Source: Sphaerisporangium dianthi
GTDB taxonomy: Bacteria > Actinomycetota > Actinomycetes > Streptosporangiales > Streptosporangiaceae
Direction of reading: 5' to 3'
Length of the DNA: 64,000 nt
NCBI RefSeq assembly: GCF_042654065.1
Contig: NZ_JBHSFP010000029.1
Coordinates: forward strand, 50,988 to 114,987
Shown piece after piece: positions 49,739-58,611 of this stretch. The notes beneath the pieces are model-generated. The model made no database searches. It was given only the letters and a program-made list of their open reading frames with translations, and was not told where the DNA came from. Position numbers and translations under genes: made by a program. The first letter of the stretch is position 1; the number at the start of each line of letters is the position of its first letter.

Positions 49739-50047
49739 TCACTGGGCCTGTGGTGACGGCTCGTCGTCCTCGTCGGGGTCGTCTTGCCTGGTGATCTGCT
49801 CGGGCGGCCTGCCGGTTGCCGGGTCGGTGGCGAAGGTGCCGATGTTCTTGACCGTATAGATCAGACCTTCGTCCAAGAGTGCGTTGATCACCTTGCGGGC
49901 TGTGCGGCGTGCGATGCCGAACTCTTCGGCCATGCGAGGTTCGCCGGGGATGGGGTAGCCCGGCTTGTAGACGCCGGCTTTGATGCGGCGGCGCATTTCG
50001 GCGAGTACCTGCTCTGACTTGGGCTGATCGGGGCGGAAGTCGATCAC
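49739..50047 (-). CDS. Short GntR-type regulator
   Basis: About 102 residues, only the winged-helix domain: KSEQVLAEMRRRIKAGVYKPGYPIPGEPRMAEEFGIARRTARKVINALLDEGLIYTVKNIGTFA, then a short acidic tail. The effector domain is missing, as in KorSA-type and other element-borne GntR regulators. The GTG at 50047 (MIDFRPDQP) is preferred by family pattern; a GTG at 50086 would add 13 residues. Probably controls element transfer genes. Confidence 0.8.
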   Translation of the reverse strand: MIDFRPDQPKSEQVLAEMRRRIKAGVYKPGYPIPGEPRMAEEFGIARRTARKVINALLDEGLIYTVKNIGTFATDPATGRPPEQITRQDDPDEDDEPSPQAQ

Positions 50048-50154
50048 AGGACTGACGATAGGAAGCGAACGGTAGCCCCAGGTCACGGGACGTTACGTGG
50101 CGTACCGGTCGTCAGGGGTAGGCAGGAGTAGTCAGGCTTGCTTATGATGCCCGC

Positions 50155-50976
50155 ATGGAAGCACCGGAGCGGGACCCCGGGCAGGGGTCGCAGGCTGTTG
50201 TTCCGGGTCACCTGGATCTGGATACGCCCAGCGTGGCGCGGATGTACGACTACTACCTAGGCGGCAAGGACAATCTCCCGGTTGATCGGGAGTGTGCCGA
50301 GGAGGTGATCCGGAAGACCCCGCATGTGCGGTTGATGGCGCGGTCGAACCGGGATTTCCTCGGTCGGGCGGTGCGATTCCTAGCCGGTGAGTGCGGGATC
50401 ACACAGTTCCTCGACATCGGGACCGGGCTGCCGACACAGGGCAACGTCCACCAGGTGGCACAGCAGGCGTGCCCGCGGGCGCGGGTGGTGTACGTCGACA
50501 ATGACCCGCTGGTGCTGGCGCATGCCCGCGCGCTGCTGGCGGACAACCCCAACACCCATGTGATGGCCGGCGACCTGCGCGAGCCCTGGCACATCCTCGG
50601 AGATCCCCACGTGCGGGGCGTACTCAACTTCGGTGAGCCGGTGGCGGTGCTGCTGTGCGCCATCCTGCACTTCATCCGGGACTCAGAAGACCCCTATGCG
50701 ATCGTTGAGACGTTCGTGCGGGCGATGGCGCCGGGTTCCTACCTGGTGATCTCTCATGCCGAACTGCATCGGGATTTGAAGGCGGCGACGGCCGCCTATG
50801 ACCGGGCGAGCGCTCCGGCGGTGCTGCGGACCCTGGTAGAGGTCGCCGGGTTCTTCGACGGCCTGCAACTGGTCCAACCAGGCGTGGTGTACGTGCCGTT
50901 GTGGCGGCCGGACGGGCCGGTGTTCACCGACGACCTGCGGGTACGGATCCTCGGCGGGATAGGGCACAAGCGGTGA
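50155..50976 (+). CDS. DUF574 SAM-dependent methyltransferase
   Basis: 273 residues of the actinomycete-specific DUF574 (S-adenosylmethionine-dependent methyltransferase) family. It begins with the typical DLDTPSVARMYDYYLGGKDNLPVDRECAEEV. The SAM site is QFLDIGTGLPTQGNVHQ, with VYVDNDPLVLAHARALL as the ribose-binding acidic strand. Later blocks are VAVLLCAILHFI and PGSYLVISHAE. The substrate is unknown for the whole family. Its stop overlaps the next start (GTGA), so it heads a three-gene run with two small proteins. Confidence 0.9.
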   Translation: MEAPERDPGQGSQAVVPGHLDLDTPSVARMYDYYLGGKDNLPVDRECAEEVIRKTPHVRLMARSNRDFLGRAVRFLAGECGITQFLDIGTGLPTQGNVHQVAQQACPRARVVYVDNDPLVLAHARALLADNPNTHVMAGDLREPWHILGDPHVRGVLNFGEPVAVLLCAILHFIRDSEDPYAIVETFVRAMAPGSYLVISHAELHRDLKAATAAYDRASAPAVLRTLVEVAGFFDGLQLVQPGVVYVPLWRPDGPVFTDDLRVRILGGIGHKR

Positions 50977-51305
50977 TCCCCGGGCTGGCACCCGCGCGGC
51001 ATCCCGCCATCAGAGCGGCCTACCGGCTGCGCGATGCTCTGCAGCGGCACGGGATCGCGGCCGATGTCAACGAGGGCACGGCCATTGCCCTGGTGTCGGT
51101 CTGGCATCAGTTGGTGGTCTGGGCCGGTCCCTGCTACCTGTGGTGGGCCGGTGGCGTCTCGCCGGTGACGGGACGTTTCACCTACCGCTACAGCCCGGCC
51201 GATGATCCGGTGACGGCGGCGCGCCGGGTGGCTGAGCGGTATCACGAGCTACGCCGGACACGTTCGCCGGACGCGCCTTCCTGGGTCACAGGTGCCCCGC
51301 TGTGA
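50973..51305 (+). CDS. Small element-borne hypothetical protein
   Basis: 110 residues: HPAIRAAYRLRDALQRHGIAADVNEGTAIALVSVWHQLVVWAGPCYLWWAGG, then RFTYRYSPADDPVTAARRVAERYHELR. A compact alpha/beta pattern with no membrane helix. Similar short proteins are common in AICEs next to DUF574 genes. The GTG at 50973 overlaps the upstream stop by 4 bp, and its own stop overlaps the next start in the same way. Unknown function. Confidence 0.72.
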   Translation: MIPGLAPARHPAIRAAYRLRDALQRHGIAADVNEGTAIALVSVWHQLVVWAGPCYLWWAGGVSPVTGRFTYRYSPADDPVTAARRVAERYHELRRTRSPDAPSWVTGAPL

Positions 51306-51535
51306 TCGTCGCGCTCGGCGAACGAACCCTCGCGGGTGGGCACAGCGGCCTGCGGCCGGCTGACTGTGCCCACCTGCGGGTGTGCTGGACCTTCGTGTGG
51401 CCCTACGGCGGCGTCGTGCCGAGTGGGGCCACCTGCCAGGACTGCTGGACGTGGTGGCGGCTGGATGTCATCCCGCCGGCGGTACTCCAGCGTCTTCCCG
51501 GTGGGGTCGCGCCGACCGAAGGGGACGGCGAGTGA
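51302..51535 (+). CDS. Small Cys/Trp-rich protein
   Basis: 77 residues, with Cys in ADCAHLRVCWTF and a CQDC pair, and several Trp, suggesting a small metal-binding module. GTG start inside the upstream stop (GTGA). Its last 68 bp overlap, antisense, the 3' end of the P-loop kinase gene. Unknown function; coupled to the two genes before it. Confidence 0.6.
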   Translation: MIVALGERTLAGGHSGLRPADCAHLRVCWTFVWPYGGVVPSGATCQDCWTWWRLDVIPPAVLQRLPGGVAPTEGDGE

Positions 51536-52085
51536 GGGCGCCGTACGCCTCGGCGATCTCGGCGGCGGCCTGGTCGGGGTTGATGCGGTCGGTGTGGAGG
51601 CGCAGGTGAAAGAAGCCGTCGTCGGTGTGGGCTTGGAGGTCGGTCAGTGTCTCGTCCCACGCGGTCAGCCGCTGGGCGGTGTCGACGTCCCCGCGCTGTC
51701 GGGACCGCTGCTGGCAGACCTCGCGCGGTACCCACAGCAGTACCCGCAACCAGGGGTCCCGGCCGACGAGGTGGCGCAGGTCGGGGATGTTGCCGATGTG
51801 GGCGACCGGGATGAGTCCGGCGGCGGTCATGGCGTTGACCTCGGCGCGGTCGATGGCGTAGGTGTTGCCGTACCGGTGGGTCTCGGCGACCGTGCGCCCG
51901 GCCTGGCGCAGCTCGTCCAGGCGGGCGGCGGTGACGAGGTGGTACTCCTCGGCGCGGCCGGTGCCGACCTTGAGCTTGCGCAGCAGCCGAAACCGTGAGT
52001 CGAGCCGGTGAAGCGCGCTGGTGGTGGTGCTCTTGCCGCTGGTGGGCGGGCCGTAGAGCACGACCCCGGTGGGCGGCGTGGTCAC
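51468..52085 (-). CDS. P-loop kinase, guanylate-kinase-like
   Basis: 205 residues. Walker A GPPTSGKSTTTSAL sits at the N-terminus. RLLRKLKVGTGRAEEYHLVT and RYGNTYAIDRAEVNAM resemble the GMP-binding region of guanylate kinases. VLLWVPREVCQQRSRQRGD carries the lid arginines. The GTG at 52085 overlaps the stop of the upstream HTH-kinase gene by 4 bp (GTGA), so the two are made together. Substrate unknown; a small-molecule or nucleotide kinase controlling the element is inference. Confidence 0.75.
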   Translation of the reverse strand: MTTPPTGVVLYGPPTSGKSTTTSALHRLDSRFRLLRKLKVGTGRAEEYHLVTAARLDELRQAGRTVAETHRYGNTYAIDRAEVNAMTAAGLIPVAHIGNIPDLRHLVGRDPWLRVLLWVPREVCQQRSRQRGDVDTAQRLTAWDETLTDLQAHTDDGFFHLRLHTDRINPDQAAAEIAEAYGALTRRPLRSARPHREDAGVPPAG

Positions 52086-53125
52086 GTGAGGATGCGCTTG
52101 AGGGCGTCGCGGGTCTGGTCGGCAAGGCTGATCGCCGCGCCTAACCGGTTGTCCACCGTTAGGTGTGCGGTGGCCGGCGGGTTGTCGGTGTCCAGGCTGG
52201 TCACGTACTGCTCCCAGTTGGCCAGCTTCCACGCATCGCGCGCGGCGCCGCGGAATTCGATGTACTCGCGCATGGACTCGGGATCACAGCGCACCCAGAT
52301 CGCCGCGACGTCGATGCCCTTGGCGGCGCACCGGTTCTCCAACCGGGTGAACCATGCCTGGTCGCGTAGCTCGGTGATGAACGGCGCCGACAGGATCGCC
52401 GAGGTGCCAACGTTGAGGTTGTCCCACGCGGTCTCCATCAGGCACCGGTATTCCAGCGGGCGGACCTCTTTCATGTACAGCTCGGTGTGCCGGTCGTTGG
52501 CGTCGCTGCCAAGGGAGATCAGCAGCCGCTCGACCATGGACCGGGTCAAAGAGTCCTTGTCCAGGAACGCCCACCCGGTGATGTCGGACAGGAACCGGGA
52601 GAACTCGGTCTTGCCTGACCCGGCGTACCCACCGACGAGGACGAGGATCGGCTTGGGGTCTCCTGCTCCGTGCCGCCGGCGCCACGCGTCGACCACGCGA
52701 GCGCGCAGCGCTGCCTGCGGTGAGCCGTCGTCGGTGATGCCGTCGACCGAGACCTTGGTGAACGCTTCCTCGATGACCAGGGCCGCGGCGTTGTCGACGG
52801 TGGGGTCCGCGGGTGCGGGCAATTCGGAGATCACGATGTCCGCTTTCTGTGATTCACCGGGCAACGGTAGACGAAAGCCAAGTTCAGGCTCAGTGGCCTG
52901 GTACAGCAGGCAGTACGCGCGGCGGTAGTGCGGACCGGGGTAAATGGACCCGTGCTCGTGTCCCCACAGCGTTTGGAAGTTGGCCGCGGGGACGGCCAGG
53001 CCGTGGCGTTCGGCCGTCTCGCGTAGCTTGTCGCCGGCCCCTTCGAGGGTCAGACCGTGCGCTTCGCGGTGTTCCCGCAGCTTGGCGGGTGTCCAGCCTT
53101 GGCGCCGGGTCGTCTTCAAGTGCAT
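52082..53125 (-). CDS. HTH domain fused to P-loop kinase
   Basis: 347 residues. The N-terminal XRE-like helix-turn-helix (WTPAKLREHREAHGLTLEGAGDKLRETAERHGLAVPAANFQTLWGHEHG) is joined at about residue 125 to an AAA_33/zeta-toxin-like kinase: Walker A LVGGYAGSGKTEFSRFL, then FLDKDSLTRSMVERLL with the acidic metal ligand, and the lid RCDPESMREYIEFRGAARD. It looks like a regulator that phosphorylates a ligand or cell component. Coupled downstream to a second kinase. The ATG at 53125 has AAGGA directly adjacent, an unusual spacing. Confidence 0.82.
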   Translation of the reverse strand: MHLKTTRRQGWTPAKLREHREAHGLTLEGAGDKLRETAERHGLAVPAANFQTLWGHEHGSIYPGPHYRRAYCLLYQATEPELGFRLPLPGESQKADIVISELPAPADPTVDNAAALVIEEAFTKVSVDGITDDGSPQAALRARVVDAWRRRHGAGDPKPILVLVGGYAGSGKTEFSRFLSDITGWAFLDKDSLTRSMVERLLISLGSDANDRHTELYMKEVRPLEYRCLMETAWDNLNVGTSAILSAPFITELRDQAWFTRLENRCAAKGIDVAAIWVRCDPESMREYIEFRGAARDAWKLANWEQYVTSLDTDNPPATAHLTVDNRLGAAISLADQTRDALKRILT

Positions 53126-53308
53126 TCCTTAACGTTCACGCTCGGGGGTAGCGGACTGCTTCGGTGGTGCATGTGAAAACGCTCGTGTAAACCGCTGATG
53201 AGACGGCGTGAAGAAGCTTAGCTAGAGCCGCGTGATACAGAAAAGCCGCTGGCCACGGTGAACTTAGGTCATCCCACAGGGACGCAAACCCCGGGCAGGG
53301 AGGCCACC

Positions 53309-53470
53309 GTGAACAGCAGCGCAGAGCAGAGAGTCGCCGAGGAGCTCGCCGCGATCCATGCGGAGTTGGAAGAGCTCACGTGTCGCGTCGGCCAGATCGT
53401 TTCGGCTCTTGGAACACGGCCGTCTCCAGATCGGCGAGACGCTGACCGAGATCGCCGAGAGCCGCCCTGA
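53309..53470 (+). CDS. Small coiled-coil protein
   Basis: 53 residues: EQRVAEELAAIHAELEELTCRVGQIVSAL forms an amphipathic coiled coil, and the tail is Arg/Asp-rich. The GTG at 53309 has AGGGAGG at good distance. Its 3' 95 bp lie antisense to the end of the GntR gene (53376-53762), whose own C-terminus is a similar coil. Could be a small regulator, but it may be non-functional. Confidence 0.5.
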   Translation: MNSSAEQRVAEELAAIHAELEELTCRVGQIVSALGTRPSPDRRDADRDRREPP

Positions 53471-53762
53471 TCTGGGCCAGTTGATCCAGGATCTCCCCGT
53501 GACCGTCCTTCGACGGCGATGGCTCGTCGGCCGGCGGCCGGTCGCGGACGAAGACGCCCTTGCCTTGCTGGCCGATCACGAACCCCTCGGTCCGCAGCAC
53601 ACTGATGGCGGCCTTCACCACGCTCGCCGACACCTCGTAGCGCTGGCAGAGCTGGTTGATCGACGGCAACGCCTGGCCGGCGGGCAGAGCCCCGGACGTG
53701 ATCTGGCCGCGTAGCTCGTCGGCGATCTGCAAGTAGCCCGGCCGGCCGGTGTTCTGGACCAT
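53376..53762 (-). CDS. GntR-family regulator with coiled-coil tail
   Basis: 128 residues. The winged helix is YLQIADELRGQITSGALPAGQALPSINQLCQRYEVSASVVKAAISVLRTEGFVIGQQGKGVFVRD. Instead of an effector domain it has a C-terminal coil EILDQLAQIRAALGDLGQRLADLETAV. This matches KorSA-like repressors that silence transfer and replication in AICEs. The ATG at 53762 has AAGGAG upstream. Divergent from the SCO3933/tra operon, whose promoter lies at 53763-53901. Confidence 0.85.
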   Translation of the reverse strand: MVQNTGRPGYLQIADELRGQITSGALPAGQALPSINQLCQRYEVSASVVKAAISVLRTEGFVIGQQGKGVFVRDRPPADEPSPSKDGHGEILDQLAQIRAALGDLGQRLADLETAVFQEPKRSGRRDT

Positions 53763-53901
53763 CTGTCTCCTTCGCTCTGCCTCAAGTTCACCACGTCGCG
53801 CCTTTCTCGCCAACCAAGCGCCCATAGAACTCCTTGACAACTTAGAATCCCAAGTGTTCCATGAGGTCTAAGCATCCCGACTCGGAAGGAACCTCCTCAC
53901 C

Positions 53902-54252
53902 ATGCGCACCATCCCGATCCCCGTCGACACCAACAAGCTTCAGTTCACCTGCGTCAAGGCCGCCCGGCCCCGGCTGGTCAACAAGGACACCGGGGAGATC
54001 AAGCGCGACAAGCACGGCAACATCGTTTACGAGGTCACCGTCTCGGTCGAAGACGACTTCGGCCGTCTCGAACTCCTCAAGATCGGCACCTCGGTCGAGC
54101 CGGACATCACCGCCGGCGACGAGGTCACCCCGGTCAACCTGATCGGCTACGTCTGGGAGCAGACGATCCAGGGCGCGTCCCGGTGGGGGATCGCCTACAA
54201 GGCCACCGACTTCGTCCGCACCGCCCCCGGCATGCCCCAGCAGGTGGCGTGA
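53902..54252 (+). CDS. SCO3933-family regulatory protein
   Basis: 116 residues: MRTIPIPVDTNKLQFTCVKAARPRLVNKDTGEIKRDKHGNIVYEVTVSVED, then a C-terminal strand-rich part with RWGIAYKATDFV. The family is almost always found directly upstream of the FtsK-like transfer gene in actinomycete elements. The exact role is unsettled. GGAAGGAACCTCC precedes the ATG. Its stop shares one base with the tra start (TGATG), so translation is coupled. Confidence 0.88.
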   Translation: MRTIPIPVDTNKLQFTCVKAARPRLVNKDTGEIKRDKHGNIVYEVTVSVEDDFGRLELLKIGTSVEPDITAGDEVTPVNLIGYVWEQTIQGASRWGIAYKATDFVRTAPGMPQQVA

Positions 54253-55634
54253 TGACCCTCCTCGACGTCATCCCGCGCCCGCTGCTGATCACGCTCGGCG
54301 TCCTGGTCGCCCTGCGCCTGTGGCGGCGCCTGGCCCCGGTCTCCTTCTGGTACCTGATCGGCTTCCCCCTCAAGGCAGTACGGCTGCGCTGGACCTGGCG
54401 GCACATCGCCACCGGGTGCGGCCTGACCAAGAAGCGTCACCGCTGGTGGTTCACCACCATCCCCGGCCTGGTCGCCTCGACCGGCGTCGTCCGCGTCAAG
54501 CGACGCTTTCAGCGCGTCGCGGTCGACACCAAACCGTGGATGAAGCTGCCCCGGCCGGTCCGGCACGGCTGGCGCGTCACCTTCCATCTCCTCGACGGCC
54601 AGATCCCCGACGACTACGTCAAGGTCTGCGAGCGGCTCGCGCACGCCTGGCGGGTCGAAGCGGTGCGCGTGGTCGACTCCCGCCCCGGCCGCGTCACCTT
54701 GCAGGCCACCACACGCGACCCTTTAGCCCACGTCATGCCCGCCATGCCGACCGGTGACCCGGACGGCGGGTGGACAGCGGCCGACCTGCTGCGCCCGGTA
54801 GTGGGCGTCCTAGAAAGCGGTGCCCCCTGGATGCTGGACTTCCGGCTCATCCCGCACTGGATGAACGTGGGCGCCACCCAATCGGGCAAGTCCAACCTGA
54901 TCAACGCCCTGATCGTGGCACTCGCCCGGCAACCGGTCGCGATCGTCGGATTCGACCTCAAAGGCGGCGTCGAGCTGTCCCCGTACGGGCCGCGGCTATC
55001 AGCCCTGGTGACCACACGCGCCGATGCGGTCAAGCTGCTGGCCGAACTCATCGGCATCATGGGCGCCCGGATGCTGGCCTGCCGCCGGCACGGCGTCCGC
55101 GACATCTGGCAGCTCCCCGACGCGCTGCGCCCGATCCCCATCGTGGTCCTGGTCGACGAGCTCGCCGAGCTGTACCTGACCGCCGACAAGGCCGAAAAGG
55201 ACGAGGTCACCAAGACCGCTACCGCGCTGCTGCGCATCGCCCAGCTCGGACGGGCCTTCGGTATCCACCTGCTGCTGTCCGGACAGCGGATCGGCTCCGA
55301 CCTCGGCCCCGGCGTGACCGCGCTGCGCGCACAGATCGGCGGACGCATCTGCCACCGCGTCAACGACCCCGAAACCGCCGTGATGACCCTCGGCGACCTC
55401 GACCCAGACTCCTTGGTCGCGGCGCGCTCGATCCCCCCCGGCATGCCGGGGGTGGCGGTAGTGACCGGCGCCGATGGCCGCTGGTGCCGCGCCCGCTCCG
55501 GCTACGTCTCCACCACTGCGGCCGAACAAGCGGCGCACGCCTTCGCCGACCGCGCGCCGTCCTGGGACCAGGTCAAGGCTAGCGGCCTGGGACACGAGCT
55601 CGACAACGCCACTCAACCCGAGATCGCGGCCTGA
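54252..55634 (+). CDS. FtsK/SpoIIIE-type DNA translocase (Tra)
   Basis: 460 residues. An N-terminal membrane segment (PLLITLGVLVALRLW), then the motor domain: Walker A VGATQSGKSNLINAL, DLKGGVELSPYG, Walker B PIVVLVDELAELYLT, and the HLLLSGQRIGSDLGPGVTALRAQIGGRICHRV block. Like pSAM2 TraSA and SpoIIIE it should move double-stranded DNA between mycelial cells as a hexamer. No gamma domain is obvious. It is coupled to the SCO3933 gene upstream and followed after 16 bp by the DUF2637 gene. Confidence 0.93.
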   Translation: MTLLDVIPRPLLITLGVLVALRLWRRLAPVSFWYLIGFPLKAVRLRWTWRHIATGCGLTKKRHRWWFTTIPGLVASTGVVRVKRRFQRVAVDTKPWMKLPRPVRHGWRVTFHLLDGQIPDDYVKVCERLAHAWRVEAVRVVDSRPGRVTLQATTRDPLAHVMPAMPTGDPDGGWTAADLLRPVVGVLESGAPWMLDFRLIPHWMNVGATQSGKSNLINALIVALARQPVAIVGFDLKGGVELSPYGPRLSALVTTRADAVKLLAELIGIMGARMLACRRHGVRDIWQLPDALRPIPIVVLVDELAELYLTADKAEKDEVTKTATALLRIAQLGRAFGIHLLLSGQRIGSDLGPGVTALRAQIGGRICHRVNDPETAVMTLGDLDPDSLVAARSIPPGMPGVAVVTGADGRWCRARSGYVSTTAAEQAAHAFADRAPSWDQVKASGLGHELDNATQPEIAA

Positions 55635-55650
55635 AAGGAAGGTCCACACG

Positions 55651-56418
55651 ATGAACGCACCGCGCGGACGACTGGCCCGGCTGGGCGGGTGGCTGCTGGA
55701 CTCCGGCCCGGTCGCCGTGGTCGCCCTGATCGCCGGCGCGGGCTCCTTCACCCACATCCGCGACACCGCCACCCAGCACGGCCAAACCGGCTGGATGGCC
55801 TGGGCCGTCGCCGTCTGCGTCGACCTGACCTGCGTCATGGCCGCACGCGAACGCCAGCGCGACAAGAAGACCGGCCGTACCCGCACCGGCCTGATCTCCT
55901 GGCCCACCCTCGTCCTGGCCGGCGGCGTCGTGCTGTCCCTGGCCGCCAACCTGGCCCAAGCGCACCCCTCGGTCTGGGGCTGGGTCACCGCAGCCACCCC
56001 GGCCGCGGCGTTCCTCGTCGCGGTCTCCATGCTCGAACGCCGCGCCGTACTGCACCGCTCGTCCTCGTCCCCGGAGGCCGTACCGGAGCCGGTACCGGCG
56101 TCCGTCCCCGTCCCCGCCTCGTCCTCACTGGCCGTCCCCGCCTCGGCCCCCGTCCCTGTCTCCTCCCCGCGTCCCGTCCTCCAACCGGACCCGTCCGCGG
56201 CGCTCGTCCCCGATGCCGCGTCGTCCGTCCCCGGCAAGGACGAACCCGCGCCGGCCTCCGGTGGGCTGCTCGATTACGCCCGGCGCGTGGCCACCGAACA
56301 CCACGCAAAGCACGGCAAGCCCATCACCCGCGACACCCTGCGCGCCCGGCTCGGCATCTCCAACCAGCTCGCCACCGACCTGCTGCGGCAACTGCGCAAC
56401 GCCCCCGACCCCGCCTGA
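55651..56418 (+). CDS. DUF2637 membrane protein (SpdB-like spread protein)
   Basis: 255 residues. Four hydrophobic segments lie in the first 135 residues (VAVVALIAGAGSF, WMAWAVAVCVDLTCVMAA, WPTLVLAGGVVLSLAANL, WVTAATPAAAFLVAVSML), the DUF2637 pattern. A long Pro/Ser/Val linker follows (EPVPASVPVPAS repeats), and a C-terminal helix-turn-helix-like region RVATEHHAKHGKPITRDTLRARLGISNQLATDLLRQLR. Spd proteins help plasmids spread within the mycelium after transfer. AAAGGAAGG precedes the ATG at 55651. Confidence 0.88.
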   Translation: MNAPRGRLARLGGWLLDSGPVAVVALIAGAGSFTHIRDTATQHGQTGWMAWAVAVCVDLTCVMAARERQRDKKTGRTRTGLISWPTLVLAGGVVLSLAANLAQAHPSVWGWVTAATPAAAFLVAVSMLERRAVLHRSSSSPEAVPEPVPASVPVPASSSLAVPASAPVPVSSPRPVLQPDPSAALVPDAASSVPGKDEPAPASGGLLDYARRVATEHHAKHGKPITRDTLRARLGISNQLATDLLRQLRNAPDPA

Positions 56419-56435
56419 ACAGAAGGACACCGATC

Positions 56436-56813
56436 ATGGCGCACACCCCCGATCGCCTGGCCTACATCAACGGCCTGCGCGACCTGGCCGATTTCCTCGA
56501 CACCAACCCCGACATCCCCACCCCTGAGGGCATGGTGACCGCCTACTGCTTCCCCCACGGCACCGACGAGGACATCCGCGCCCAGGTCGACCAGGTCGCC
56601 CGGCTGCTCGGCTCCGACATCGACCCCTACGAGCACGTTCTGGACCACTACTCGACCCGGATCACCTTCGGCGTCGCCGAGTACAAGGCGGTGGGTCTGC
56701 TCGCCTCCTCCCGCGCCCGCTGGGCCGCCCGAAGGAGCTACGAGGACTCCATCGCCCTCGACCCCGACCCCGCCGACCCCGCGCCGGACACCCGAGGTGA
56801 CCGGCATGGATGA
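56436..56813 (+). CDS. Element-borne hypothetical protein
   Basis: 125 residues: LAYINGLRDLADFLDTNPDIPTP, HGTDEDIRAQVDQVARLLGSD, then FGVAEYKAVGLLASSRARWAARRSYEDS. Soluble, acidic tail. Small conserved neighbours of RepSA in AICEs look like this, function unknown. AGAAGGA precedes the ATG. Overlaps the following zinc-finger gene by 8 bp. Confidence 0.72.
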   Translation: MAHTPDRLAYINGLRDLADFLDTNPDIPTPEGMVTAYCFPHGTDEDIRAQVDQVARLLGSDIDPYEHVLDHYSTRITFGVAEYKAVGLLASSRARWAARRSYEDSIALDPDPADPAPDTRGDRHG

Positions 56814-56928
56814 CGATCTCATCGTCATCCGCTACCGCTGCGCCACCTGCGGCGGGACCGGCGTCGACAGCATGGCCGACACCTGCCGTGACTGCGACGG
56901 AACCGGAGCAGACAACCACGGGGCCTAG
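56806..56928 (+). CDS. 40-residue zinc-finger protein (DnaJ-type CxxCxGTG pair)
   Basis: A short frame starting at the ATG at 56806, eight bases inside the preceding gene. It contains CATCGGTGVD and CRDCDGTGAD, two CxxCxGxG half-sites, as in the DnaJ cysteine-rich domain and in small element-encoded proteins. GAGGTGACC lies just upstream. It probably binds one zinc ion. It may assist RepSA, encoded about 100 bp downstream. Confidence 0.7.
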   Translation: MDDDLIVIRYRCATCGGTGVDSMADTCRDCDGTGADNHGA

Positions 56929-57034
56929 AGCCTCGGCGCCCCCGGCGTGGCCGCACAAACCGCCAAGTTCCCGCGCCACGTCGGGGGCCATCCCCAACCG
57001 AACCCGCAAAGATCCGGAAGGGACACGCCCCATC

Positions 57035-58419
<1,385 letters not shown>

Positions 58420-58423
<4 letters not shown>

Positions 58424-58611
58424 ACCGCCGCGACGAACTCATGCCGTTGTCCCAGGTCCTCGAAGAGCTGGGCGGCATCTCTCGCCGGACGTTCTACCGC
58501 TGGCGTGAGCTGGGCCGCGCGCCCATCTGCCTCAAGCTGCCGAATGGTGATCTTTTGGTCTGGCGCAGCGACTTCACAGTGTGGCTTGAGTCCCGGCGGG
58601 AGGCCGCGTGA
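58420..58611 (+). CDS. Excisionase (MerR/Xis-type helix-turn-helix)
   Basis: 63 residues: MPLSQVLEELGGISRRTFYRWRELGRAPICLKLPNGDLLVWRSDFTVWLESR is the typical recombination-directionality winged helix of the MerR-like type. It overlaps repSA and int by 4 bp each (ATGA and GTGA), so rep, xis and int are one translational unit, as in pSAM2. It should bias the integrase towards excision. Confidence 0.92.
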
